64,000 nucleotides of DNA from Winogradskyella aurantia (GCF_002266855.1 NZ_NGJN01000003.1:1-64000); one strand, 5' to 3'; positions 19,916-29,088 are shown, numbered from the stretch's first letter. Notes: generated by a model from the sequence alone, not told the origin. Made by a program: numbers and translations.

Positions 19916-19975
19916 CCTTACATGAATTTTCTTAAATATAACTATTTGATTGCTTTCTTATGATATAAAACAAAA

Positions 19976-20000
19976 AAATCCTGTTATAATAACAGGATTT
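19976..20000 (-). terminator. rpsU terminator
   Basis: AAATCCTGTTA (19976-19986) pairs perfectly with 19990-20000 around a 3-base loop; on the - strand it is followed by a long T run. Confidence 0.85.
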
Positions 20001-20019
20001 AAGCCATTCAATTCTACCG

Positions 20020-20214
20020 TTAAGATAATTCTTTATCTCTTAGGGCCTGAATGTATTCTGCTTTTTGAAGTTGTCTTCTTTTTTCTACAGAAGGTTTGGT
20101 AAATTCCTTTCGCATTTGTAGTTGGCGCCTAGCACCTGTTTTGTCAAACTTTCTTTTATAGCGCTTTAAAGCTCTCTCAATATTTTCCCCTTCGTTTAAC
20201 TGGACTATTAACAT
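20020..20214 (-). CDS. rpsU: Small ribosomal subunit protein bS21
   Basis: 64 residues, highly basic (MLIVQLNEGENIERALKRYK, then KFDKTGARRQLQMRKEF). In Bacteroidota bS21 helps sequester the 3' end of 16S rRNA, which explains why most mRNAs there lack Shine-Dalgarno sites. This gene by contrast has a strong AGGAGG upstream of its start (see separate entry), fitting reported autoregulation of rpsU by bS21 levels in Flavobacterium. It has its own promoter and terminator, so it is a single-gene transcript. Confidence 0.97.
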   Translation of the reverse strand: MLIVQLNEGENIERALKRYKRKFDKTGARRQLQMRKEFTKPSVEKRRQLQKAEYIQALRDKELS

Positions 20215-20217
20215 GGT

Positions 20218-20230
20218 ATCTTAACCTCCT
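20218..20230 (-). promoter_or_regulatory. Unusually strong Shine-Dalgarno site of rpsU
   Basis: AGGAGGTTAAGAT lies on the - strand with the AGGAGG core (20230-20225) ending 10 bases before the ATG. Strong SD sites are rare in this phylum; conservation at rpsU is linked to bS21 autoregulation (established for Flavobacterium johnsoniae). Confidence 0.85.
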
Positions 20231-20250
20231 CTCTTTTAAAAATTGCGGCG

Positions 20251-20281
20251 CAAATATATGATGTTTGTAAAATAATTACAA
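20251..20281 (-). promoter_or_regulatory. rpsU promoter
   Basis: TTG (20281-20279), a 20-base spacer and TATATTTG (20258-20251) on the - strand are a full match to the Bacteroidota promoter consensus. Confidence 0.8.
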
Positions 20282-20303
20282 TCGAAATTGAAAATTTAAG
20301 TTG

Positions 20304-20354
20304 ATGTTTGTAGTCTTTGTCGTCTCTTACCATGTTGGCAATAATCTGAGACAA
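20304..20354 (-). pseudogene. Relic of an acyl-CoA dehydrogenase 3' end
   Basis: Read on the - strand this stretch encodes LSQIIANMVRDDKDYKH, close to the last residues of the adjacent dehydrogenase (ILREIIAKMVIDEKDYKP), with ten identical positions over the aligned 17. The two copies are offset by 83 bp, not a multiple of three, and the relic has no start of its own. It looks like a tandem duplicate or the remnant of a lost paralogue. Confidence 0.6.
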
Positions 20355-20377
20355 CTTTCGCCAATCTGCGTAACAAC

Positions 20378-21544
20378 TTATGTCACTGGCTTATAATCTT
20401 TCTCGTCAATCACCATCTTGGCGATAATTTCCCTTAAAATTTCAGAAGTGCCGCCACCGATAGGCCCTAAACGGCTATCTCTAGACATACGAGCGAGAGG
20501 ATACTCTTCCATATACCCATAACCTCCTAAAAATTGAAGACATTGATAAATAACATCATCTGCCATTTTTGTGGATTGTAATTTAGACATTGTAGCTTCT
20601 TTAACAACGTAATGCCCCATATCCAATCGCTTGGCCACATAGTAATTAAACTGTTTGCAAATCTCCATTTGTGTCTCACAGTCGGCATAAGTATGCCTTA
20701 AGGCTTGAAACTTATCGATTGTTTTACCAAATGCAGTTCTTTCGCTCATGTACTGCTTCGCATATTCCAAAGCAAATTCAGCTCTTGCGTGGGCATTGAT
20801 TCCCATAATTAAGCGTTCTAAAGCAAAATGCTGCATTATATATGGAAAGCCTTGATTTTCCTCCCCCATTAAATGTGATACTGGGATTTCAACATTATCA
20901 AACGCAATTTCTCCAGTATCAGAAGCGCGCCAACCCAATTTATCTAATTTGGTGGCAGAAATACCAGGTGTATCACGATCAATTACAAATATGCTAATAC
21001 CCTTATTACCTAGTTCTGGCTTTGTTTTAGCTGCAACAACCAGGTAGTCACTGTATACGCCATTTGTAATAAATGTTTTTGAACCATTTATAACATAGGT
21101 GTCTCCTTTTTTAACTGCTGTTGTTCTCATACCTGCAACGTCACTTCCTCCAAAGGGTTCAGTAATACAAAGGCACCCCACCATATCGCCACTAATGCTT
21201 GCCGTGAGGTATTTTTCCTTAATTGCCTCATCACCTTCTTTATTGATATGAGTCATTGCTAAATAAACATGTGCCCAAATAGCTGCTGCGAAACCACCTG
21301 AATTTATTCGTTGTAATTCCTCTAGCAAAATAACCGTATAAAATAAATCCAAATCCAGACCACCGTACTTCTCAGGATAAGCTAAACCAAAATAGCCCAT
21401 ATCGCCAAATTTTTTCCAAATGAAGCGTTCTATCTGACCTGTCTTTTCCCATTTTTCTATATAAGGGACTACCTCTTTTTGTAGAAATTCACGTAGACTT
21501 TCTCTAAACATTTCGTGCTCTTCGGTAAAGTATAGATTCGGCAT
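20378..21544 (-). CDS. Acyl-CoA dehydrogenase
   Basis: 388 residues, the usual length. A FAD enzyme that introduces the alpha-beta double bond in acyl-CoA during beta-oxidation or amino-acid breakdown. The N-terminal helical domain (1-120), middle beta-barrel (CITEPFGGSDVAGMRTTAVK and WRASDTGEIAFDNVEIP) and C-terminal helical domain are all present. The C-terminal motif GGYGYMEEYPLARMSRDSR, then GGGTSEILRE, contains the expected catalytic Glu of the EYPL segment. Chain-length preference cannot be told from sequence. It is not flanked by other fatty-acid genes. A relic of a similar 3' end lies just downstream. Confidence 0.93.
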   Translation of the reverse strand: MPNLYFTEEHEMFRESLREFLQKEVVPYIEKWEKTGQIERFIWKKFGDMGYFGLAYPEKYGGLDLDLFYTVILLEELQRINSGGFAAAIWAHVYLAMTHINKEGDEAIKEKYLTASISGDMVGCLCITEPFGGSDVAGMRTTAVKKGDTYVINGSKTFITNGVYSDYLVVAAKTKPELGNKGISIFVIDRDTPGISATKLDKLGWRASDTGEIAFDNVEIPVSHLMGEENQGFPYIMQHFALERLIMGINAHARAEFALEYAKQYMSERTAFGKTIDKFQALRHTYADCETQMEICKQFNYYVAKRLDMGHYVVKEATMSKLQSTKMADDVIYQCLQFLGGYGYMEEYPLARMSRDSRLGPIGGGTSEILREIIAKMVIDEKDYKPVT

Positions 21545-21560
21545 TTTTTAATGATTTTAT

Positions 21561-22436
21561 TTACAAATGCAAATATAACTTAATAATCTCTAATTTTTTT
21601 ACTGGAAATTGTTCAACTTTTGTTAATTCCTCAAAAGATTTAAAGCCTTCTCGTAAGGTCCTTTCCTCAATAATACTGTTGGCTATTTCATAATCAATGT
21701 ACTTAATGGTTACCAATTCATCTCGCGTTGCCGTATTCAGGTTTAGCTTTTTTATTGGCCTTGGGGTTTTTACTGTAAACTCTTGCTTAATACGTTCAAT
21801 AACCTCTGTGGTTAAGCCATAAACTTCGGTCAGTTCAATATCGTCATGAAATCCGTCCGCAAACTTATCCCTGTAATTCATGATCCTTTGAGAAAGTTTT
21901 TCACCCACCCCATATACCTTTTGCAATTGTAAAGCCGTTGCTTTATTGAGATCTATTTTTTGGTCAAAGGTTTTTGGTTTATCAAATGAAGTATAGGAAT
22001 TGGGCGCAGATTGATTTTTTTGTCTGGGCTTATTTACCCAGCTAGGAAATTTGAAATAAGGTGATATTTTGTCTAATAAAGAGTCTGAAATACCAGTAAC
22101 TGTCTTAAACTGTTCTTTTGAATTTATCCATTGATCTCTTTCCCTATAGTTATGCAACCTGTCAATTTCCTCATTAGACATTCCCAGTGTATAGCCCTTG
22201 TAATCTGTAATGAAATTAGGGTTAAAGGGATAAATTTGTGGTTGTCCCTTTTCGATTTCAACTATCCTTAAGGAATCTAACTCTTTTCTGAAGCTATGTA
22301 TTTCCTCTAGGTCTTCTATTAAAGGAGGGTCTGCATCGTCTGAGAACCAATAAAAGCATTGTGCGCTAACAATGACAGCAAGCAATAAAAAAATCCCATT
22401 TCGTTCTTGGTTAGAGAATTGGAAATGGGATTTCAT
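21561..22436 (-). CDS. Helix-hairpin-helix protein, ComEA-like repeats, membrane-anchored
   Basis: 291 residues. An N-terminal membrane helix (about 12-30, GIFLLLAVIVSAQCFYWF) is followed by a charged linker and at least three helix-hairpin-helix modules: LGMSNEEIDRLHNYRERDQW, LNKATALQLQKVYGVGEKLS and LNLNTATRDELVTIKYIDYE. Such modules bind DNA non-specifically in ComEA-type uptake proteins, but this family is common in flavobacteria outside competence loci and its role is not established. It ends 16 bp before the dehydrogenase start, and its own start lies 15 bp after the symporter stop, so it probably belongs to their transcript. Confidence 0.85.
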   Translation of the reverse strand: MKSHFQFSNQERNGIFLLLAVIVSAQCFYWFSDDADPPLIEDLEEIHSFRKELDSLRIVEIEKGQPQIYPFNPNFITDYKGYTLGMSNEEIDRLHNYRERDQWINSKEQFKTVTGISDSLLDKISPYFKFPSWVNKPRQKNQSAPNSYTSFDKPKTFDQKIDLNKATALQLQKVYGVGEKLSQRIMNYRDKFADGFHDDIELTEVYGLTTEVIERIKQEFTVKTPRPIKKLNLNTATRDELVTIKYIDYEIANSIIEERTLREGFKSFEELTKVEQFPVKKLEIIKLYLHL

Positions 22437-22451
22437 AGTTTGGTTTTCTAA

Positions 22452-24074
22452 TTATAAAACATCGTTTAAATCATCTGCACCTTCCTCTATAGCTTCTTCC
22501 TTAACATTTATAGCCTTGTAATACTTGTTAAGTTCCTTTTTTATAATAGGCGACAACATAATTACACCTATAATATTAGGTACTACCATTGCGAATATCA
22601 TTGCATCTGAGAAGTCGATTACAGCACCTAAACTTATCGAAGCACCAATTACGACAAAAATCAAGAATAAAATCTTATAGGCTAAATCGGATACTTTACC
22701 TTTTCCAAATAAAAACACCCAACCTTGCATACCGTAATAGGACCAAGAAATCATAGTAGAAAAGGCAAATAAAATTACTGCTACGGTCAATATAACAGAA
22801 AAGTGAGGAATTACAGTATCAAAAGCTGTTGCGGTAATTTCAACACCTTCCTTAATTTCCACACCGTATTCCATAAAAGAACCATCAAAATTTGTTATTA
22901 CAATAACCAAAGCTGTCATGGTACAAATGACCACCGTATCAACAAATGGTTCTAGGAGTGCCACTATGCCCTCTGAAGCTGGATACTTTGTTCTCACCGC
23001 TGAATGGGCAATTGCTGCTGAACCAACACCAGCTTCATTTGAGAAAGCACCTCTTCGAATTCCTTGAATCATAACGCCAACCAGTCCACCAGCAATTCCA
23101 AGTCCAGAAAATGCCCCTTTGTATATCAATGCAAATGCATCATCTATTAATGTGAAATTAGCACCCAGAATAATTAATGCCGCTAATACATAAATGCCCG
23201 CCATAAACGGAACAATTTTTTCAGTAACCTTAGCTATTCGTTTTATACCTCCAATAATAACAATTGCTACCAAAACAGCCATCACCAGTCCAAAATACAG
23301 ACCAGCATTTGAGCCTTCTAAATCAAAAAGCTTGACAAATTGAGCTGCAGCCTGATTTGCCTGAAACATGTTTCCACCCCCGAAAGAACCTCCTATTACA
23401 AAAATTGAAAACAACACAGCAAGTACCCTACCTAGACCACCCATACCTTTAGCTCTTAAACCTTTGGTGAGGTAATACATAGGTCCACCATAAACAGTAC
23501 CATCCTCCCCTACGTCACGGTATTTAACACCAAGCGTACATTCAGCAAACTTGGATGCCATACCTAATAAACCAGCTAATATCATCCAAAACGTTGCCCC
23601 AGGACCCCCTATGGACAGGGCCACTGCAACACCGGCAATATTTCCTAAACCTACAGTAGCAGACAATGCTGCCGTTAAAGCCTGAAAATGAGACACCTCA
23701 CCGTCAGCACTTTCATCCCTTATAGTTTCTATAATGTCTTCTCCCTCATTTGGTGTACTGTCACCATACAAAGTATCTGCACCATGTTTTTCAATATCTT
23801 CATATTTCCCACTCACTACCTTGATAGCCGTTCTGAAGCCAGTGATATTGATAAACTTAAAATAAATTGTGAAAAATAAGGCCCCTCCAACTAATACTAT
23901 AAGTACCCAAGGAATCTTGTATTGTTCTGAAAATGGTATTTCATAGAAGATGGCATCTACGAACCAACCTGTGTAGTCCTTAAAGATAGCATCTATTTTC
24001 TCAGAGACGGTTTCTTGGGCATAATTAAGAAGCGGTAATATTAGTGCAAAAATAGATAGAAGATATTTCTTCAT
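22452..24074 (-). CDS. Alanine/glycine:cation symporter (AGCS family)
   Basis: 540 residues with about ten membrane segments. Family motifs are ALSATVGLGNIAGVAVALSIGGPGATFWM and GIRRGAFSNEAGVGSAAIAHS. It imports small amino acids, typically alanine or glycine, with Na+ or H+. The N-terminus carries a cleavable-looking signal (MKKYLLSIFALILPLLNYAQ) and a long polar region (about 95-125) before the first core helices. Substrate is inferred from the family. It is probably co-transcribed with the two downstream genes. Confidence 0.93.
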   Translation of the reverse strand: MKKYLLSIFALILPLLNYAQETVSEKIDAIFKDYTGWFVDAIFYEIPFSEQYKIPWVLIVLVGGALFFTIYFKFINITGFRTAIKVVSGKYEDIEKHGADTLYGDSTPNEGEDIIETIRDESADGEVSHFQALTAALSATVGLGNIAGVAVALSIGGPGATFWMILAGLLGMASKFAECTLGVKYRDVGEDGTVYGGPMYYLTKGLRAKGMGGLGRVLAVLFSIFVIGGSFGGGNMFQANQAAAQFVKLFDLEGSNAGLYFGLVMAVLVAIVIIGGIKRIAKVTEKIVPFMAGIYVLAALIILGANFTLIDDAFALIYKGAFSGLGIAGGLVGVMIQGIRRGAFSNEAGVGSAAIAHSAVRTKYPASEGIVALLEPFVDTVVICTMTALVIVITNFDGSFMEYGVEIKEGVEITATAFDTVIPHFSVILTVAVILFAFSTMISWSYYGMQGWVFLFGKGKVSDLAYKILFLIFVVIGASISLGAVIDFSDAMIFAMVVPNIIGVIMLSPIIKKELNKYYKAINVKEEAIEEGADDLNDVL

Positions 24075-24172
24075 GGGGTTATCTGTTAGTTAGTTTTTGT
24101 TTTTAATAAGCCGCCAAGATGCTAAAAAAAAACGAGTTTTTAAAGACTAATACGTTAAAATGGATTTAAAAT

Positions 24173-25195
24173 CTAGGCAAGATCATATTCGGAATTAAGG
24201 GTTTCAATCTGTTCTGGCCTTCCTAATACAATAATTTTAGAACCAGGCACAAGTTTAGTATCTGCCTCTGGATTAACAATATAATCCCCATGTTCATCTT
24301 TGAATCCAATGACTGTACACCCAGTTTTTTTTCTTAGGTCGAGCTCTCTTATAGTCTTAATCTTGCGTGTATCATAAAGCTGTTCAGCCTTAACTTCTTC
24401 TACGTTGATATTTCTTTCACCTACAATACCGAGGTTGTCAATAAATTCAATCAAATCTGGAATGACTACCAAAGATGCCATATGATCACCGCCTATTTTA
24501 TCTGGCAAAATTACATTGTTGGCCCCTGCTAATTTGAGTTTATTGTATGAGGTTTCTTCTGAAGCTCTGCTTATAATAGCCATTTTATTATTTATTTGGC
24601 GTGCGGACAGTACAACAAATAAATTATCGGCATCATTTGGTAAGGCACTTATTAAGGTGCTCGCTCTTTCAATACCGGCTTCTTTCAATGTATCGTCATC
24701 ATTAGCATTACCTTGCACAAAAGCAATATCATCTTCTTGAAACCTTTCAATAATTTCCCTATCACGCTCTATAATAACAAAGGGTTTCTTGTAAGCCAGT
24801 AATTTCCTTGCTGCCTGCTTCCCGTTGCGACCAAAACCACATATGATAATATGGTTTGACATGGAGTTAATTCTCTTCTGCATCTTTCGTTGTTTTATAT
24901 CTTCAAAATTATTTCGACTTAAAATATATTCGGTAATGATTGATATGGCATAACCCACTATGACAACACTTGCTAAAATTAAAAATATCGTAAATATTTT
25001 TGATGCAGTATCAAGCGGATTGACTTCGGCAAAACCAACTGTGGTAATGGTAATGACCGTCATATAAATAGCATCAACCCAATCGTAACCCGATATTAGT
25101 TTATAGCCTAAAACCCCTACACACATAAGGAAGAGCAGCATTATCAGTGCTGTGTAAATCTTAGAACGAAATAGTCGTATTAAGGGATTGCTCAT
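24173..25195 (-). CDS. Potassium channel with RCK (TrkA-N and TrkA-C) domains
   Basis: 340 residues. Two membrane helices (about 14-32 and 68-92) flank a pore loop with the filter TTVGFAE (51-57), followed by an RCK_N Rossmann domain (GFGRNGKQAARKL, 120 onward) and an RCK_C domain (about 255-340). Two-helix channels of this kind form tetramers gated by cytosolic ligands such as Ca2+ or nucleotides. The filter reads TVGF rather than TVGYGD, a known variant of bacterial channels. Four bases separate it from the PspC gene upstream. Confidence 0.9.
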   Translation of the reverse strand: MSNPLIRLFRSKIYTALIMLLFLMCVGVLGYKLISGYDWVDAIYMTVITITTVGFAEVNPLDTASKIFTIFLILASVVIVGYAISIITEYILSRNNFEDIKQRKMQKRINSMSNHIIICGFGRNGKQAARKLLAYKKPFVIIERDREIIERFQEDDIAFVQGNANDDDTLKEAGIERASTLISALPNDADNLFVVLSARQINNKMAIISRASEETSYNKLKLAGANNVILPDKIGGDHMASLVVIPDLIEFIDNLGIVGERNINVEEVKAEQLYDTRKIKTIRELDLRKKTGCTVIGFKDEHGDYIVNPEADTKLVPGSKIIVLGRPEQIETLNSEYDLA

Positions 25196-25198
25196 AAT

Positions 25199-25426
25199 TT
25201 ATAAATCGAATACCGAAGAGCGCTTAGTGTAAATGATATCTTTAATTCGTATCCAGAAGGCTAGGAATAAATACAGCGCAAACCCAAAGCCTAAAGTTAC
25301 GAAAGTGAGATACATAAATGAGGTCCTCACAATTTTAGCTCTAATGCCCAAACGATCTGCTATACGCTGGCAAACATAGTATCCTCGTTTCTGGAAATAC
25401 AGTAAAAGTTCATAGAACAATTTCAT
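25199..25426 (-). CDS. PspC domain protein, short
   Basis: 75 residues, one PspC domain: a cytoplasmic part (YFQKRGYYVCQRIADRLGIRAKIVRTSFMY) and one membrane segment (about 38-58). PspC proteins sense or transmit envelope stress with phage-shock systems in other phyla. There is no PspA or PspB in view, so a phage-shock role is unproven. It is 12 bp downstream of the DUF2851 gene and 3 bp upstream of the K+ channel, suggesting one transcript. Confidence 0.85.
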   Translation of the reverse strand: MKLFYELLLYFQKRGYYVCQRIADRLGIRAKIVRTSFMYLTFVTLGFGFALYLFLAFWIRIKDIIYTKRSSVFDL

Positions 25427-25438
25427 ATTGCAATGTAA

Positions 25439-26710
25439 TTAATTTTTAATGATTAGACTATTGCCAATTGCGCAGTTTAAACACTTGTTTTTATCGCAGT
25501 AGGCATTCTTCATTTGTAGAAGTGCTTGAGAGGTTAAGGCATTTTTTTTAAAGGGTTTGTAATCTAAAAATTTTGATACGATGGTGTTGTTTTCAATGTT
25601 CAATTCTTGGATTAACTTAAAAATCTCTTTATCTATTGATTTTCCTTGAGATTTAGCATAACTGAATTTAATTGGAATAATGGTATTTATAACCAATAAG
25701 TCAATGAATGACTTGGTGAGCTGTTTTCTTGATGTTTTTGAATTCTTTAAAAAGGTATAATGTGACTTCCAGAATTCAGAAACTCCTACAGTCAATATCT
25801 TATAAAAGTCGTCAAGCGAATTAACATCCACGATTTTTGAAAATAGATTTTCACGGGATTGGTACAAACTCGCAAATTGTGATAATCTAATGGTGGGGAA
25901 ATTTTGTGGTCTAAGTCTAAAGAACTTCACAGGAATCATCCCCGACCTGTCTAATTTATATTTACCCTTAAGGAATTCATACTTCGTTTTTAATAATTGA
26001 AAGTGAGAGTCCTCAATAGTGTCCTGTAATAATCCGGCTTGTCCAAAAAGCAAGGCTTCTATTTCTAGGTCATTATGCCTTAATTTTCTAATAACGCTAT
26101 AATCCACAGAGTTGGCAATACTTAAAAAAGCCTCACCGTTGATTTTAAGACCAAAGTTTTTAAGAAGCATTTTAAACAGAACAGCTTCCCAATTGTTATT
26201 GGATTTTTCCAAAAAGCCTTCAATGGTTATTGATTTTTGCTCTAAACGCTCGATATAAAGTCGCTCTAACCAGTTAGAGATCAAGAAGTCGTCAACCTCA
26301 GGGAATTGGGCTTCACAATTGATCCATGATTTTGACAACATTAATTCACGATACTTATGTTGAAGTCCCTTATCAACATATCGCTTAAGTTCCAAAGTTG
26401 GGATTATAGTATTATCGTTTCTAAAAACATCCGAATCGTGCTCCCAAACGACATGAAGAATAACGTTGTCATAGGTCTTATCTTGTTGGTGATTATGCAG
26501 GTACCAATCGGATGATTTAACGTGAATCTCAAGATTTCCAGCCCAAAGTTGTTCACCAATAATTAATTGAGCATTAAAAAAATCGGGGCCAGAATTAAGA
26601 TTGTGTTGGCCAAGATTTCTTATTGTAACATCTTCCCCAAGTGTAGTTTTAAGTTTTAGGGTATTAAATGTACCGTATTTCCATACATAATGTAAGAACT
26701 CTTCTTGCAT
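25439..26710 (-). CDS. DUF2851 family protein
   Basis: 423 residues, cytoplasmic, no signal or membrane helices. The N-terminus (FLHYVWKYGTFNTLKLKTTL, then GPDFFNAQLIIGEQLWAGNLEIH) and the C-terminal Cys cluster (CDKNKCLNCAIGNSLI) are typical of DUF2851, widespread in Bacteroidota and of unknown biochemical function. The N-terminal region resembles restriction-endonuclease-like folds, with D-x-n-E-x-K-like spacing (GPDFFNA...NLEIHVK); this is inference. First gene of a likely PspC/K+ channel transcript. Confidence 0.85.
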   Translation of the reverse strand: MQEEFLHYVWKYGTFNTLKLKTTLGEDVTIRNLGQHNLNSGPDFFNAQLIIGEQLWAGNLEIHVKSSDWYLHNHQQDKTYDNVILHVVWEHDSDVFRNDNTIIPTLELKRYVDKGLQHKYRELMLSKSWINCEAQFPEVDDFLISNWLERLYIERLEQKSITIEGFLEKSNNNWEAVLFKMLLKNFGLKINGEAFLSIANSVDYSVIRKLRHNDLEIEALLFGQAGLLQDTIEDSHFQLLKTKYEFLKGKYKLDRSGMIPVKFFRLRPQNFPTIRLSQFASLYQSRENLFSKIVDVNSLDDFYKILTVGVSEFWKSHYTFLKNSKTSRKQLTKSFIDLLVINTIIPIKFSYAKSQGKSIDKEIFKLIQELNIENNTIVSKFLDYKPFKKNALTSQALLQMKNAYCDKNKCLNCAIGNSLIIKN

Positions 26711-26782
26711 AAGCCTAAATTATAAAACTCAACCTAAACAATACAAGCACTTCGCTGCAAAAGTCGATGACTTTATTGCAAA

Positions 26783-27763
26783 TTAATCAATGTAGCCCAT
26801 TTTGCGCATCCATTCATCATTGAACATTTTTCCAACATAGCGACTTCCATGGTCGTGAAATAAAACCACTACAACGTCCTCTGGCTTAAAATGTTCCTTT
26901 AATTGTAAGACCCCTTTAATAGCCGCACCAGCGGAATTTCCTAAAAACATACCTTCTTCCTTGGCTAAACGTTGTGTGTAAACTGCAGCGTCTTTGTCGG
27001 TAACTTTTGTAAAACCATCAATAACACCAAAATTTACATTTGCCGGCAAGATATCTTCACCAATACCTTCTGTAACATAAGGATAAATTTCATTTTCATC
27101 AAAAATACCTGTCTCGTGATATTTTTTAAACACAGAGCCGTAAGTATCTATACCCCAGACTTTAATTTTAGGGTTTTTCATTTTTAAATAACTACCAACC
27201 CCTGAGATGGTACCACCAGTTCCTACACCAACTACAAAGTGGGTAACCTTACCATCTGTTTGACTCCATATTTCCGGACCTGTAGTCTTAAAATGTGCCT
27301 TACAATTACTTGGGTTATCATATTGATTGACATACCAAGCATTTGGTGTTTCTTCGGCCAATCGTTTAGAAACGGAATAATAGCTTCTTGGGTCATCAGG
27401 CTCTACTTCTGTTGGACATACAACAACTTCCGCTCCAACAGCCCTAAGAATATCCATCTTTTCTTTAGATTGTTTATCGCTTATTACAAAAATACACTTG
27501 TAACCCTTCACAATTGCAGCTAAGGCTAATCCCATCCCTGTATTACCTGAAGTTCCTTCAATGATAGTACCTCCTGGTTTTAGGCGACCATCAGCTTCAG
27601 CATCTTCTATCATCTGCAATGCCATACGATCCTTTACCGAATTCCCGGGGTTAAAGGTTTCATATTTAGCAAGCACCAAACATGGTAAATCCGCCGTTAG
27701 CTTGTTCATTTTAACCAATGGTGTATTCCCAATGGTGCCAAGAATATTTTCTGCGTAATCCAT
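26783..27763 (-). CDS. PLP-dependent cysteine synthase family protein
   Basis: 326 residues, fold-type II PLP enzyme. PLP lysine is Lys44 (NPGNSVKDR), and the phosphate/substrate loop is EGTSGNTGMGLA. C-terminal residues GMFLGNSAGAAIKG and the glycine-rich GVGTGGTISGVG are standard. It makes cysteine from O-acetylserine and sulfide or acts as a CysM/CBS-like enzyme. No C-terminal CBS domains are present. A lone TAAATTTG (27788-27781) could be the -7 box. Confidence 0.9.
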   Translation of the reverse strand: MDYAENILGTIGNTPLVKMNKLTADLPCLVLAKYETFNPGNSVKDRMALQMIEDAEADGRLKPGGTIIEGTSGNTGMGLALAAIVKGYKCIFVISDKQSKEKMDILRAVGAEVVVCPTEVEPDDPRSYYSVSKRLAEETPNAWYVNQYDNPSNCKAHFKTTGPEIWSQTDGKVTHFVVGVGTGGTISGVGSYLKMKNPKIKVWGIDTYGSVFKKYHETGIFDENEIYPYVTEGIGEDILPANVNFGVIDGFTKVTDKDAAVYTQRLAKEEGMFLGNSAGAAIKGVLQLKEHFKPEDVVVVLFHDHGSRYVGKMFNDEWMRKMGYID

Positions 27764-27780
27764 AGTAACTTAAAAGTCTG

Positions 27781-27788
27781 CAAATTTA
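27781..27788 (-). promoter_or_regulatory. Candidate -7 box of the cysteine synthase gene
   Basis: TAAATTTG on the - strand, 17 bases upstream of the ATG. No convincing TTG element was found about 20 bases further up. Confidence 0.4.
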
Positions 27789-27846
27789 AAAGATTTGTAA
27801 GGACTTATCCGTTAATTATTAGTTATGTTTTAGACGGTAATATCTG

Positions 27847-29079
27847 TCAGTCAAATCGAATAGCCTTAACGGGTGAAATCCTCGAAATTATGACTGATGG
27901 AATCAAAAGCATAAATAAGCACGCTAAAAAGGTTCCGATATTCAATAGAACAATATAATCTAAACTTACATATACAGGAGCCTCGCTCACGTAATACGTA
28001 TCAGGATTAAGCGGAAATAGCTTGAAGTATTTTTGAATAAAAAGTAAGGACAGGCCAATTAAGTTTCCCCAGAATAAGCCCAAACCTATTAAATAGGACG
28101 CATTATATAAAAACACCTTTCTAATAGACCAATTTGTGCTTCCTAAAGCTTTTAATATTCCTATCATAGACGTACGTTCCAATATTAATACAAGTAAAGC
28201 TGTAATCATATTTATGCCCGCCACAACAATCATAATGATTATAATACCATAAGTATTATTATCGAAAATCTTTATCCACTCGAACACCGTATAATACTTT
28301 TGTGTGATAGGTGTAGCATTGAGCAAAGATGGGATTTCGCGATAAATTTGTCTAGATTTAGCCTCGATATCATCAAAATCTTCAATAAAAACCTCAAAAC
28401 TTCCTACTTGGTCAGCTTCCCATTTGTTTAAACGTTGAATATGCCTTAAGTCAGCAAAGCAGAACTTTTCATCCAGTTCTTGAAAACCTGAATTGTAAAT
28501 ACCAACTATTTCAAAATTTATGATTCTAGGTAATTTATTTAAGTTCTCGCCAAATAGGGTCTGAAACCTATCCCCAACTTTAAAATTTAGTCTTTTGGCG
28601 AGATACTTTGAAATTAAGACTTCCTCATTGCGATTACCGGAATAATCTGGTAAGCGTCCGTCGACTAGGAATTCTTCGAAATAACGCCAATTAAAATCGG
28701 CGCCCACACCTTTAACGACCACCCCTTCAAAATCAGACTCGGTGCGGATTACTGCAAATTTTGTAGCCACAGCCTGAACATGATTCACACCCTCTACCGT
28801 TTTAAATTCTGGATAAAAATCTTGATTTAAAGAGATTGGTACCTGAGACTCATCTGACTCATTGGTATCATAATTTGTGATTTCAATATGGCCATTGAAC
28901 GCTACTACCTTATCTCTTATTTTTTGTTGCAAGCCCAACCCTGTTGCTATGGCAATGAGCATAACGATTACCCCTATAGCAATAGCAGCAATACCAATTT
29001 TAATTATTGGTGCTGATACACTACTTTTATACGCTTTACTACTAATAATGCGTTTAGCTATAAACAACTCTAAATTCAA
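27847..29079 (-). CDS. ABC transporter permease, FtsX-like/LolE type
   Basis: 410 residues. One N-terminal membrane helix (about 22-48) is followed by a large periplasmic domain (MacB_PCD, about 50-270) and three C-terminal helices (about 275-300, 325-350, 375-400), the LolC/LolE layout. Such proteins extract lipoproteins from the inner membrane or drive other envelope transport together with an ATPase that is not encoded here. It is divergent from the DUF1343 gene across only 9 bp. Confidence 0.88.
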   Translation of the reverse strand: MNLELFIAKRIISSKAYKSSVSAPIIKIGIAAIAIGVIVMLIAIATGLGLQQKIRDKVVAFNGHIEITNYDTNESDESQVPISLNQDFYPEFKTVEGVNHVQAVATKFAVIRTESDFEGVVVKGVGADFNWRYFEEFLVDGRLPDYSGNRNEEVLISKYLAKRLNFKVGDRFQTLFGENLNKLPRIINFEIVGIYNSGFQELDEKFCFADLRHIQRLNKWEADQVGSFEVFIEDFDDIEAKSRQIYREIPSLLNATPITQKYYTVFEWIKIFDNNTYGIIIIMIVVAGINMITALLVLILERTSMIGILKALGSTNWSIRKVFLYNASYLIGLGLFWGNLIGLSLLFIQKYFKLFPLNPDTYYVSEAPVYVSLDYIVLLNIGTFLACLFMLLIPSVIISRISPVKAIRFD

Positions 29080-29088
29080 ACCTGAAAA

